Source: Rattus norvegicus (lineage: Eukaryota; Chordata; Mammalia; Rodentia; Muridae). From it: DNA of 64,000 nucleotides. Below, one piece after another: positions 1 to 11,569 of this stretch (positions are counted from its first letter, which is position 1; each line of letters begins with the position of its first letter). The notes below the pieces were generated by a model. That model searched no databases. It was not told the DNA's origin and worked only from the letters and a program-made list of their open reading frames with translations. The translations under genes were made by a program, and so were the position numbers. The stretch spans positions 52,740,857 through 52,804,856 of the forward strand of contig NC_086029.1 of the NCBI RefSeq assembly GCF_036323735.1. The letters are read 5' to 3'.

Positions 1-723
1 CTGAAAGCCAGTCACCAGGAGTGCCTACAATTCTGAGAGCAGAGGTAAGACCAACTTTCCGCTCCAAGTGGCCTGCCTGCACTCAGTATACACAAAGGCA
101 GAAGTCCTCTGGGAAAGGGAACTTCTAGTTTCTGGCTGTGAGAGGAACTGATCTGACCTGATCCAATGGCTCCCTGCACCAAATTCCAGTTGAGGAGGGA
201 GCCAAACACCCAGAAGTTTGGACAATCCTGAAACCAAAGGACAGTTCACCACTTCTGCCCACCTCTCCCACATCTCTTGTTCAAGAGGAAACTGCATAGT
301 GCCTCTGGATACAGGAATAGAGGAGAAGTCAGAAGCAGGAACTTCCAGGGTCTGGCCTGTGCACTGAACTGAACTGATCACACAGCTCTCTGTACCCAAA
401 TCCCATGGCAGAGAGAGCTGGACCCTCAGAAGTGCAAACACTCCTAAGAACTCACAGTAGACTAATCTCTGTCCACATTCCCAACCCTAGAGGAAATAGC
501 CCAGGGTCATCTGTGCCCTCTGGGCACAGGGATCTAGGAGCAGTCAGGGGTAGGACCTTTCAGGTTTCTGCCTATGCCTAGTGCTGAAAGCCAGTTCCAG
601 AGCTCTCAGTTCCCAGATCCAGCTGAAAGAAAACAGGTCTACAAGATGGCTGACACTCAGGTTTACAGGAGGGTCAAACCACTGTTAGAGACAGCAAGAC
701 AAGCTAACAACCAGAGACAACCT
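1..723 (+). mobile_element. Old L1 (L1-A), 5'UTR with tandem promoter-type units
   Basis: This is the 5' untranslated region of an old plus-strand L1 that enters from beyond the left edge of the window. A degenerate unit repeats with a spacing of about 215-220 bp: related blocks beginning GGAACTT/GGACCTT start near 118, 338 and 553, each followed by a TTTCTG/TCTGGC-like stretch. Tandem 5' monomers of about 200 bp act as internal RNA polymerase II promoters in murine L1 families. That these units had this role is inference. The region ends at the degraded ORF1 start near 724. It is GC-richer than most of the window. The antisense open frames here are incidental. Confidence 0.75.
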
Positions 724-1824
724 GATGGCAAGAGGCAAGCACAGGAACTTAACCAAAAGAATCTACCCAGAATCATCAGAGCCCAGCTCTCCCACCAAAG
801 CAAATAATGGATATGCAAACACTCCAGAAAAGCAATATTTAAATTTAAAATGACACTTGATGATGATGATGAAGTATTTTAAGAAGGATATAAATAACAT
901 CCTTAAAAAAATACAAGACAATACAAAACAAATAGAAGCCCTTAAAGAGGAAACAGAAAAGTTCCTGAAAGAATTACAGGAAAATACAACCACACAGGGG
1001 AAGGAATTGAACAAAACCGTCCATGATTTAAAAATAAAAGTAAAAACATTGAAAAAAAGGACAAAGGGGACAGCCCTTAAGATAAAAACCTAAGGAAGAG
1101 ATCAGGAGACATAGATGCAAGCATTGCCAACAGAATACAAGAGGTAGAAGAAAGAATCTCAGAGGCAGAAGGTACCACAGAAAACATTGTCACAACCATC
1201 AAAGAAAATGCAAAATGCAAAAAGCTCCTAACCAAAAACATCCAGGAAATCCAGGACAAAATGAGAAGACCAAACCTAAGGATAATAGGTATAGAAGAGA
1301 GGGAAGACTCCCAACTTAAAGAGCTACTAAGTATCTTCCACAAAAGTATAGAAGAAAACTTCCCTAACCTAAAGAAAAAACTGCCCATAAACATACAAGA
1401 AGCATACAGAACTCCAAATAGATAGGACCAGAAAAGAAATTCCTCCCATCACATAATAGTTAAAACACGAAATGCACAAAACAAAGAAAGAATATTCAAA
1501 GCAGTAAGGGAAAAATGTCAAGTGACATATAAAGACAGACCTATCAGAATTACACCAGACTTCTCACCAGAGTCTACGAAAGGCAGAAGATCCTGGCCAG
1601 ATGTCATACGACCCTAAGAGAACACAAATGCCAGACCAGGCTACTATATCCACCAAAACTCTCAATTAACATAGATGGAGAAACCATGATATTCCACAAT
1701 ATCTTTACACAATAAATGATTTACACAATAATATCTTTCTACAAATCCAGCCATACAAAGGATAATAGATGGAAAACTCCAACACAAGGAGGGAAACTAC
1801 ACCCTAGAAAAAGCGAGAAAGTAA
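724..1824 (+). pseudogene. L1-A ORF1 (RNA-binding chaperone) pseudogene
   Basis: Decayed L1 ORF1. ORF1p is the trimeric coiled-coil nucleic-acid chaperone that packages L1 RNA. The start ATGGCAAGAGGCAAG at 724 matches the intact ORF1 start of the L1 at 54976 (minus). A Lys/Glu-rich coiled-coil segment reads open at 857-1093. The RRM-like part (NLRIIGIEE, EAYRTPNR) is recognisable around 1261-1425, where a TAG interrupts it. The C-terminal EARK plus stop falls at 1822-1824. Several frameshifts and stops lie in between, so no full product can be made. ORF2 begins about 55 bp downstream, the usual L1 spacing. Confidence 0.85.
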
Positions 1825-1879
1825 TCTCCTTTTAAGGAAACCAAAAGAAGAGAGACATACAAACATAATTCCACCTCTA

Positions 1880-3259
1880 ATGATGAAAATAACAGGAAAC
1901 AACAATCTTTATTCCTTAATATCTCTTAACATCCATGGACTCAATTCCCCAATAAAAAGACATAGACTAACAGACTGGATACCTAAAGAGTACCCAGTAT
2001 TTTGCTGCATACAGGAACCACACCTCAGAGACAAAGACAGACACTATCTCATAGAAATGGCTGGAAAACAATTTTTCCAGGCAAATGGTTCGATGAAAAA
2101 ACCTGGAGTAGTCATTCTATTATGGAATAAATTTGACTTACAACCAAAAGTCATCAAAAAAAGATGAAGAAAGACACTTCATATTCATCAAAGGATAAAT
2201 CCACCAAGATGAAATCTCAATCCTAAATATTTATGCTCCAAATGCAAGGGCACCTACATTCATAAAAGAAACCTTACTAAAGCTCAAATCACGTATTGAA
2301 CCTCACACAATAATAGTAGGAGATTTGAACACCCCACTCTCATCAATGGACAGAGAAATGAAACAGAGACATAGAGAAAGTAATAAAAACTGTGAACCAA
2401 ATGGACTTAACAGATATTTGTAGAACATTTCATTCTAAAACCAAAAGACACTCCTTTGTCTCAGCACCTCATGGAAACTTCTCCAAAATTGACCATATAA
2501 TTGGTCACAAAACAGGCCTCAACAGATAGAGGAAGATAGACATAATCTCATGCATCTTATGAGGTCACCAGAGACTAAGACTGATCTTCAATAACAAAAA
2601 TGACAGAAAGCCTACATATAAGTGGAAGTTGAACAACACTCTATGATAAGTTGGTCGAGAAAGAAAGAAATTAAAGACATCTTAGAATTTAATAAAAACA
2701 AACTGATACACAAACTGATGGGACACAATGAAAGCAGTGCTAAGAGGAAAACTCATGGCTCTGAGTGCCTGCAAAAAGAAACAGGCATGAGCATACATAG
2801 ACAGCTTGATAGCACACCTAAAAGCTCTAAAACAAAAAGAAGCAAATACAAACAAGAGGAGTAGAATGGAGGAAATAATCAAACTCAGGACTGAAATCAA
2901 CCAAGTAGAAACAAAAAGAACTATATAAAGGATCAACAAAACATGGAGCTGGTTCTATGAAAAAGATCAGGAAGATAGATAAACACTTAGCTAGACTAAC
3001 CAGAGGGCACAGAGAGTTTTTCCAAAGTAGCAAACTCAGAATGAAATGGAAGACATTACAATAGGATTGAGGAAATGCAAAAAAAAAAATCAGATCTTAC
3101 TACAAAGGCCTATATTCAACAAAACTCGATAATCTGGAGGAAATGAAAAATTTTCTAGACAAATACTGGGTAACAAAGTTAAATCAGGAACAGAAAACCA
3201 TCTAAACAACCCCATAACTCCTAAAGATATAGAAGCAGCTATTAAAAGTCTCCCAACCA
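1880..3259 (+). pseudogene. L1-A ORF2 (endonuclease/RT) pseudogene, 5' part
   Basis: Start of the L1 ORF2 endonuclease domain. The first 95 codons are open (1880-2167) and show the SLNIHGLNSPIKRHR and CCIQEPHLRDKDRHY blocks. The usual catalytic Glu block reads QEPHL here. Downstream are remnants of GDFNTPLS (about 2320) and SAPHGNFSKIDHIIG (about 2460), then the linker up to the start of the RT region, all with multiple frameshifts. The sequence stops at the 12-bp motif GTCTCCCAACCA, where another L1 inserted, and resumes after the second copy of that motif at 4599-4610. Confidence 0.85.
3248..3259 (+). repeat. Target-site duplication, left copy (L1-B)
   Basis: GTCTCCCAACCA occurs here and again at 4599-4610, exactly bracketing a foreign L1 segment. 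The interrupted ORF2 sequence is continuous once one copy and the insert are removed. This marks L1-B as a target-primed insertion into L1-A. Confidence 0.93.
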
Positions 3260-4537
3260 TACCGTGTGTGTTTTTCTGTTATTGGGTTACCTCACTCATG
3301 ATATTTTCCAGTTCCATCCATTTGCCTATGAATTTCATAAAGTCATTGCTTTTTATAGCTGAGTAGTATTCCATTGTGTAGATGTACCACATTTTCTGTA
3401 TCCATTCCTCTGTTGAAGGGCATCTGGGTTCTTTCCAGCTTCTGGCTATTATAAATAAGGCTGCTATGAACATAGTGGAACATGTGTCTTTGTTATATGT
3501 TGAGGCATCTTTTGGGTATATGCCCAAGAGAGGTATAGCTGGGTCCTCAGGTAGTGCAATGTCCAATTTTCTAAGAAGCTCCAGACTGATTTCCAGGATG
3601 GTTGTACCAGTCTGCAATCCCACCAACAATGGAGGAGTATTCCTCTTTCTCTACATGCTCGACAGCATCTGCTGTCACCTGAGTTTTTGATCTTAGCCGT
3701 TCTAACTGGTGTGAGGTGGAATCTCAGGGTTGTTTTGATAATTGGATATTACCCCAAATGCTCGAATTACCTTAAATGTACAGAACACGTGAAACTCAGG
3801 AAGGATGACCAAAATGCGGATGCTTCATTCCTTCTTTAAAAGGGGAGCAAGAATACCTTTGGGAGGGGATAGGGAGGCAAAGTTTAGAACAAAGACTGAA
3901 GGAACGCCAATTCAGAGTCTGCCTCACATGTGGCCCATACATATACAGCCACCAAACTAGAGAAGATGGATGAAGCAAAGAAGTGCAGCTGACAGGAACC
4001 GGATGTCGATCTCTCCTGAGAGACACAGCCAGCATATGGCAAATACATAGGCAAATGCCAGCAGCAAACCACTGAACTGAGAACAGGACCCCCATTGAAG
4101 GAATCAGAAAAAGGGCTGAAAGAGCTTGAAGGGGCTTGAGACCCCATTTGAACAACAATGCCATACAACCAGGGCTTCCAGGGACTAAGCCACTACTCAA
4201 AGACTATACAGGTGCTAACTAGGGGCTCCAACTGCATAGGTAGCAATGAATAGCCTAGTAAAGGAACCAGTGGAGGGGGAAGACCTTGGTCCTGCCACGA
4301 TTGAACCCCCAGTGAATGGGATTGTTGGGGGAAGGGCGGTAATGGGGGGAGGATGGGGAGGGAAACACCCATATAGAAGGGAAGGGGAAGGCGTTAGGGG
4401 GATGTTGGTCTGGAAACAGGGAAAGGAAATAATAATTGCAATGTAAATAAGAAATACCCAATTTGGGGTTGGGGATTTAGCTCAGTGGTAGAGCGCTTGC
4501 CTAGGAAGCGCAAGGCCCTGGGTTCGGTCCCCAGCTC

Positions 4538-4570
<33 letters not shown>

Positions 4571-4598
4571 CAATTTAATAAAGATGGAGGGAAAAAAG
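3260..4598 (+). mobile_element. L1-B: 5'-truncated, 5'-inverted L1 nested in L1-A
   Basis: An L1 3' end inserted in ORF2 of L1-A. 3260 to about 3739 is ORF2 C-terminal sequence in reverse orientation; its minus strand encodes the MWYIYTMEYYSAIK block. From about 3740 the element reads forward: the last ORF2 codons, the 3'UTR with its G-rich polypurine tract (about 4325-4400), and the tail ending at GGAGGGAAAAAAG. Compared with the L1 at 49295-55890, the two parts are nearly adjacent in L1 coordinates, with roughly 20-25 bp missing. That is the signature of twin priming. The tail is split by an ID element at 4465. The open frames on either strand here are fragments or antisense. Confidence 0.9.
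4465..4567 (+). mobile_element. ID SINE (BC1/tRNA-Ala type)
   Basis: A complete ID element: GGGGTTGGGGATTTAGCTCA start, Pol III A box (TAGCTCAGTGGTAGAGC), B box (GGTTCGGTCCC) and a long A tail. The 9-bp TSD ACCCAATTT lies at 4456-4464 and 4568-4576 and splits the tail of L1-B. This is a third nesting level (ID in L1-B in L1-A). The clean tail and exact TSD suggest a fairly young insertion. Confidence 0.95.
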
Positions 4599-4610
4599 GT
4601 CTCCCAACCA
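4599..4610 (+). repeat. Target-site duplication, right copy (L1-B)
   Basis: Second copy of GTCTCCCAACCA. L1-A ORF2 resumes immediately after it. Confidence 0.93.
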
Positions 4611-4842
4611 AATAGAACCAAGACCCAAATGTTTTAGCACAGAATTCTATCAGACCATCATAGAAGTCCTCATACCAATACTGTCCAAACTATTCCATAA
4701 AATAGAAACAGACACCACTACCAAATTCCTTCTATGAAGCCACAATTGCACTTACACCTAAACCACACAAAGATGCAACAAAGAAAGAAAACTTCATACT
4801 AATTTCCCTTATGAATATCTATACAAAAATACTCAATAAAAT
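4611..4842 (+). pseudogene. L1-A ORF2 pseudogene, continuation (RT region)
   Basis: Direct continuation of the ORF2 interrupted at 3259: the AEFYQTIIEVL-like block, FHKIE-like block and the KPHKD...N(F)RPISLMNI-like block of the L1 reverse transcriptase N-terminal region. It breaks off at ACTCAATAAAAT. The rest of the RT, the C-terminus and the 3'UTR of this element are absent from the window. Confidence 0.8.
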
Positions 4843-5025
4843 AAAAAAGAAAATGGCCATTCCTTTAGTCTCTGCTCCAAACTTTGTCTCCGTATCTCCT
4901 ATGAAAATTTTTATTCCCCCTTTAAGAATGACTGAAGGATGAGCTCTTCTAGAGCTTCATGTGTCTGTAGATTGTATGTTGGATAATTCGAGATTCAGGG
5001 CTAAAATCCACTTATCAGTGAGTGT

Positions 5026-5030
<5 letters not shown>

Positions 5031-5078
<48 letters not shown>
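5031..5078 (+). repeat. (GT)n microsatellite
   Basis: About 24 GT units inside the 3' end of L1-C. It probably expanded from the short TGTGTG present in L1 at that point. Confidence 0.98.
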
Positions 5079-5080
<2 letters not shown>

Positions 5081-6385
5081 TTGGGTTACCTCATGCAGGA
5101 TGATATTTTCTAGTTCCATCAATTTGCATATAAATTTCATGAACTCATTATTTTTAATAGCTCAGTAGTACACCATTGTTTAGATGTACCACATTTTCTG
5201 TATCTATTCCTCTATAGAAGGGGACCTGGGCTGTTAACAGCTTCTGGCTGTTATAAATAAGGTTACTATGAATATAGTGTAGAATGTATCCTTGTTATAC
5301 ATTGGAATATCTTTTGGGTATATGCCCAGGAATGGTACAGCTAGGTCCTCAGTTAGTACTATGTCCAAACTTCTGAGGAACCACCACTATAATTTCCAGA
5401 TTGGTTTTAGCAGCTTGAAATCCTACCAACAATGGAGGAGTCTTCCTCTTCTCCACATCCTTGCCAGTATCTGCTGTCACCTGAGTTTTTTATCTTAGCT
5501 ATTCTGACTGGTGTAAGGTAGAATCTCAGGTTTGTTTTGATTTGCATTTCCCTGATGACTGAGAATGTTGAACATTTCTTTAGGTACTTTTCAGTCATTC
5601 AATATTCCTCTGCTGAGAACTCTTTGTTTAGCTCTGTACCATATTTTTTAATAGAGATATTTGAGTCTCAGGAGTCAAACTTCTTGAGTTTTTTGTATAT
5701 ATTGAATATTATACCTGTATCAGGTGTAGGATTGGTAAATATCTTTTCCCAATCTGTTGGTTGCCATTTTGTCCTAACAACAGTGTCCTTTGCCTTACAG
5801 AAGCTTTGCAGTTTTATGAGATCCCATTTGTCGATTCTTGATCTTAGAGCATAAGCCATTGGTGTTTTGTTTAGAAAATTTTCTCCAGTGCCCATTTGAT
5901 CAAGATTCTTCCCCACTTTTTCTTCTATTAGTTTGAGTGTATCTGGTTTGATGTGGAGGTCCTTGATCCACTGGGACTTAAACTTTGTACAGGGTGATAA
6001 GCATGGATCGATCTGCATTCTTCTACATGCTGAACTCCAGTTGAACCAGCACCATTTGTTGAAAATGTTATCTTCTTTCCACTGGATGTTTTTTGCTCCT
6101 TGTTGAATATCAAGTGACTATAGGTATTTGGGATCATTTCTGAGACTTAAGTTCTATTCCTTCACTCTATATGCTTGGTTCTGTACCAATACCAAACAAT
6201 TTTTTATCACTATTGCTCCCCCAGAAGTTCTTTTATTGTTGAACATAGCTTTCACTCTTCTGTGGATCTTGTTATTACCAATGCATTTGCAAATTTCCCT
6301 TTCTAACTCTGTGAAGAATTGAGTTGGAATTTTGATTGGGATTGCATTGAATCTGTAGATTGCTTTAGGCAAGATGGCCATTTTT

Positions 6386-7063
6386 ATTTTATTTTTATTA
6401 ACTTGAGTATTTCTTATATACATTTCGAGTGTTATTCCCTTTCCCGGTTTCCGGGCAAACATCCCCCTCCCCCCTCCCCTTCCTTATGGGTGTTCCCCTC
6501 CCAACCCTCCCCCCATTGCCGCCCTCCCCCCATAGACTAGTTCACTGGGGGTTCAGTCTTAGCAGGACCCAGGGCTTCCCCTTCCACTGGTGCTCTTACT
6601 AGGATATTCATTGCTACCTATGGGGTCAGAGTCCAGGGTCAGTCCATGTATAGTCTTTAGGTAGTGGCTTAGTCCCTGGAAGCTCTGGTTGCTTGGCATT
6701 GTTGTAATTTTGGGGTCTCGAGCCCCTTCAAGCTCTTCCAGTTCTTTCTCTGATTCCTTCAATAGGGGACCTATTCTCAGTTCAGTGGTTTGCTGCTGGC
6801 ATTCGCCTCTGTATTTGCTGTATTCTGGCTGTGTCTCTCAGGAGCGATCTACATGCAGCTCCTGTCGGTCTGCACTTCTTTGCTTCATCCATCTTGTCTA
6901 ATTGGGTGGCTGTATATGTATGGGCCACATGTGGGGCAGGCTCTGAATGGGTGTTCCTTCAGTCTCTGTTTTAATCTTTGCCTCTCCCTTCCCTGCCAAG
7001 GGTATTCTTTTTCCTCATTTAAAGAAGGAGTGAAGCATTCACATTTTGATCATCCGTCTTGAG
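6386..7063 (-). mobile_element. L1-D: young 5'-truncated L1 3'UTR nested in L1-C
   Basis: A minus-strand rat L1 3' end: a T-rich run (the A tail) near 6381-6397, CTTGAGTATTTC, the C-rich complement of the polypurine tract (about 6460-6530), and 3'UTR up to the CCGTCTTGAG motif at about 7063. L1-C resumes at once with TTAATTCTGTCAATCCATGA. It is more similar to the 3'UTR at 49295-50016 than the surrounding L1-C is to its own counterpart, so it is younger. The TSD sits in T/A-rich DNA and cannot be fixed (both flanks contain TTTTTA). Plus-strand open frames here are antisense. Confidence 0.85.
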
Positions 7064-8055
7064 TTTTTAATTTTAAACTATTAATTCTGTCAATCCATGA
7101 GCATGGGAGATCTTTCTACCTTCTGGGATCTTCAATTTCTTTCTTCAGAATCTCAAACTTCTTGTTATACAGATTTTTCACTTGCTTTGTTAGAGTCACA
7201 CCAAGGTTTTCCATGTAATTTGTGGAGATTCTGAAGGATGTCATTTCCCTAATTTCTTTCTCACCCTTTTTATCCTTTGAGTAGAGGAAGGCTACTGATT
7301 GTTTTTTTGTTGTTGTTAATTTTATATCCAACCCCTTTGCTGAAATTTTTTATCAGAGTTAGTAGTTCTTTGGTTGAATTTTGGGATCACTTAATTATAC
7401 TATCAATATCATCTGCAAATAGTGATAATTTGACTTCTTCCTCTCCAATTTGTATCCCTTTAAACTCCTTTTGCTGTGTGATTGCTCAGGTTAGGACTTT
7501 GAGTACTATATTGAATAGGTAGGAAGAGAGTGAACAGCCTTTTCTAGTTCCTGATTTTGGTGGGATTGCTTCAATTTTCTCTCCAGTACTTTAACATTAG
7601 CTCCTTGTTTGCTCTATATTGCTTTTACAATGTTTAGGTTTGGGCCTTTAATTCCTGATCTTCCCAGGCTTTTAACATGAAGGTGTGTTGAATTTTGCTA
7701 AATGCTTCCTCAGCATCTAATAAGATGATCATATGTTTTTTCTCTGTGTTTGTTTATATAGTGAATTATGTTGATGGATTTCCTTATATTGAATATCCCT
7801 GCATTAAAGCCTATTTGATCATGATGGATGATTGTTTTGATGTGTTCTTTGTTTCAGTTTGTGAGAATTTTATTGTGTATTTTTGCACTGATTTTCATAA
7901 AGCTAATTGGTCTAATATCCTCTTTGTTGGGTCTTTGTGTAGTTTAAATATATGCATAATTGTGGCTTCATAGACAGAATTAGATAGTGCTCCTGTTTCT
8001 ATTTTGTGGAATAGTTTGACAATATTGTTATTAGGTCTGAATATCAGGTATGAGT

Positions 8056-9462
8056 TCATTAATATCAGTGTACTAAATTCCCAATAAAAAGACATAGGCT
8101 AACAGATTGGAAATGTAAAGAGGACCCAGCAATTTGCTGCCTACAGGTAACACTTCAGTTTCAAAGACACTACCTCAGAGTAAAAGGCTAGAAAATAATT
8201 TTCCAAGCAAATAGTCCCAAGAAACAAGTTGGAGTACCACTCTAATATCAAATAAAACCAACTTTAAGCTGAAAGTTATTAAAAAAGATAAGGAAATCAC
8301 TTCATATTGATCAAAGGAAAAGTCTATGAAGATGAAGTGAATATATATGCTGCAAGTGCAATGGCACCTGCATTCAAAAAAATCCTTAGTAAGGTCAAAA
8401 GCAATAATTACATTGCACCCAACACAATAATAATGATAGCCTTCAACACCTCTCTCTCATCAATGGAAAGATCATGGAAACAGAAACCAAACAGAGACAT
8501 AGAGAAACTCATAGAAGTTATGAACCAAATGGACTTAGCAGATATCTATAAAATATTTCATCCTAACCCAGAAGAATATACTTTCTTCTCAGCACCTCTT
8601 GGTAACTTCTCTAAAACTGACCATATAATTGTCACAAAACAAGCCTTAGCATCTACAAGAATATAGAAATAATCCCATTCATTCTATCAGATCACCATGG
8701 ACTAAGGCTGGTCTTCAATAACAACAAAAACCACAGAAAGCCCACATACACGTGGAAGCTATACAATGCTCTATTATATGATAATTTATCAAGGAAGAAA
8801 TAAAGAACAAATTAAAAACTTTTCAGAATTTAATGAAAATGAAGGGATTGCATAATCCAACTTATGGGAAATACTGCAAGCAGTGCTAAGAGGAAACTCT
8901 TATCTCTGAGTGCCTCCAAAAGAAAACTGGGAGAGCATACATTAGCAGTTTGACAGCACACCTAAGAGCTCTAGAACAGAAAGAAGCAAATGCACCAAGA
9001 GGAGTAAACAGTAGGAAATAACCAAACTCAGGGCTGAAATTAACTAAGTTGAAACAAAAGAACTATACAAAGAATTAACAAAACTAGGAGCTGATTCTTT
9101 GAGAAAATCAACAAGATAAATAAACACTTAGCCAGACTAACCAGAGGGCACAGAGAGAGTATCCAAATTCCCAAAATCCAAAATGAAAAAGGAGATATAT
9201 CAATAGAATCTGAGGAAGTTCAAAAAAATCATCAGATCCTACTACAGAAGCATATACTCAACAAAACTGGAAAATCTAGATGAAATGAAAAATTTTCTAG
9301 ACAGATACCAGGTACTAAAGTTAAATCAGGTTCAGGTAAACCATCTAAACAGTTGCATAACTGCTAAAGAAATAGAAGCAGCTTTTAAAAGTCTCCTAAC
9401 TAAAACAAGCCCAGGATCAGTTGGGTTTAGTGCAGAATTTTATCAGACCTTCATAGAAGACC
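8056..9462 (+). pseudogene. L1-C inverted 5' portion (ORF2 endonuclease to early RT)
   Basis: Plus-strand ORF2 fragment from the CCAATAAAAAGACATAGGC block near the start of ORF2 to the PGSVGFSAEFYQTFIE block of the early RT domain. Blocks open for stretches include 8307-8666 (EN region, FNTSLSSMERSWKQKPN) and 9285-9494 (NFLDRYQVLKLNQ). Its outer end (about 9462) lies within roughly 15 bp, in L1 coordinates, of where the minus-strand part of L1-C ends at about 8053. The two parts therefore form one minus-strand L1 with an inverted 5' segment. No function is possible. Confidence 0.85.
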
Positions 9463-11515
9463 CACCTAGTTTTGTAGGGTTTGTGATCTTCTAACGAAAA
9501 TGTTAAAGAACATCAACTCGGTTTTGACTTTATTTTTAAATACTTACATATTTTCAGGGAAGCAATTACTTGTTCCTTTTCAGGTGTTTATTAGTTTGTC
9601 ATTTTTGTTTGTATAAACTTTAATACAGCCATATGGCCCATAAATTTCTCAATGATTTCTGAAGCTACAAATAGATTTATAGATGTAGGATTACTGAGGT
9701 GGTAAAACCACGAGCTAAATGGCAATTTCTATGATTGGATCCTTTGTCCAAAATCAGAAGTCCACAGCTGGCATCAAAATGGAGTTTGTACGAGTTTGAC
9801 AGACATTGATAACTCCAGTGCATGTTTTGGGGACAGTAAAGCATAGATTCCAGAAACTACCAAGTGCATCCAAGATTGTTAACTAATATCAGAGTGAACT
9901 GGACATTTAATTGAAATCTATTGCATGTGTTAGCAGTGTGTAAGTTATGGGGATCCCTGAATATAATGAACTTCCCTGATAAAAATGATACACAGCAAAA
10001 TAGATTGATTTCAAACATGACATGAATGCCTAGAATTAGAGCTTCTTAGTATTGTCTATATTTTCTTGTGCATTTGCAATTGTTCAAAGCCTTCATTCAT
10101 GTTCAATTCACTCCATTTTCTTTTGATGTGCATATACTTATGAGTACCTCCCAGTGACTACATCTCAACCTTAATAATATACACATATATAAATTTATTT
10201 ATTATGGCTTATTATTTGATTACAAATTTTCTATCTTAAATCCTGAAACCAAATTTGAGTTTCACCTACAGAAATTATAATTATAGATATTCATACTGAT
10301 TCAATATGTAAATGTCATAAAGTCCTATTTCTCTTTTCAAAGTAGATCTATATATACAACATAATGTGGTCTTTGTTGCTAAACTACAAGAATAAGGATT
10401 TATATTATCATATATTGAGAAATATTGTTCTGCCTGTAGGAGATAATATTTTGTGATTGTGAAACACCCCTGAAGGAAACAGTTCGCTGAATATGGATAC
10501 TTGACAAAAAATAAAATGGCTGCTTTCAACAAATCTACTTGTGATCTCCTTTTCATGTCTTCAAGATAGTTTAAAGCTGAATTTATCTTTGCAATAAGCA
10601 CTTACACTGGGATAGAAAGTACCTATTGGTATCAAAAGCTTAAGTAGAGAGCATCAGCAGCTCACTTGCAGAGGCAGAAAATGAACACAAGCAGGGAGAC
10701 TACTCAGGTAAGCTCTTACTAAAGAGACAAACGTGTTCAACTCGAATTACACAGCTCATGACTTGCAAGGCAAGGATAAACCCTTCTTATATTTTCAGGA
10801 GAAAATGGTGATAACATATTATCTGATGTTGGAAAGCATTTCTGGTTTTGCAGAATATCCCGTTAGCTGACAAATTGAGAAAAATAGCAAAGAAAGGAAA
10901 GGAGTTACTTTTCCGACATAGTAAAGATTTGATATTTGTACTTGAGCAGTTAATGAAAGGAAAACGATTAAAATAGAAATATCAATCATGAGCAAGGAAT
11001 ATGATTATTTCTTCCTGTTTATTTTCAAATAGAATGTGAATCGGGTTAGAAGCATTTTCACAAACAATTTATTTCTCTCATGTTAAAAACATCACACTAT
11101 TTCATCTTCTTCCTCACATAGTCACATGGTTTATTGACAGTTACAGAGGAATAGTATCATCATAAATGGTGTTCATGAGAGTGGGAAATGTAATAATTAT
11201 TCTAAGGAGTGGTAAACTTAGAACAAAATCTCTGCTCTACAATTATACAGATATATCTATATAAATTAAAAAAGAAACATAAAGACTTGTTAAATATCTA
11301 CTGTAGAATTATTTCCTTTGAATATTTGTTTGCTATAATATAGTTTGCATGTAAAACTACACACATATATGCATGCACGCTAATATATACATTGGTTCTA
11401 TAAATATTGAACAATATTTGAGGCCAGGAACTAGTTACTCCTTTAGTTCTAGAGTAACTATTTTAAGAGCAGAACAATTTAGAGTCATTAAATACTTCCT
11501 TGGCAATGTAAAATC

Positions 11516-11569
<54 letters not shown>

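Larger units (their letters stand above)
4856..8053 (-). pseudogene. L1-C: old minus-strand L1, ORF2 3' half and part of 3'UTR
   Basis: Minus-strand L1 running from the RT region (about 8053) through the ORF2 C-terminus to a 3'UTR truncated at about 4856. Recognisable on the minus strand are MAYALRSRIDKWDLIKLQSFCKAKDTV-type and CSTFSVIREMQIK-type C-terminal blocks (5407-6018). The RT core between about 7080 and 8050 has many stops. It is Lx-like in divergence. A (GT)n array (5031-5078) and a younger L1 tail (6386-7063) interrupt it. The 3'UTR end and A tail are missing, so the left border is a secondary breakpoint against L1-A. Confidence 0.85.

Noticed and set aside
4480..4535. tRNA-like gene with A and B boxes
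   Set aside because: Part of an ID SINE with A tail and TSD. The same holds at 25120, 30525 and 33020. None folds as a complete tRNA gene context.
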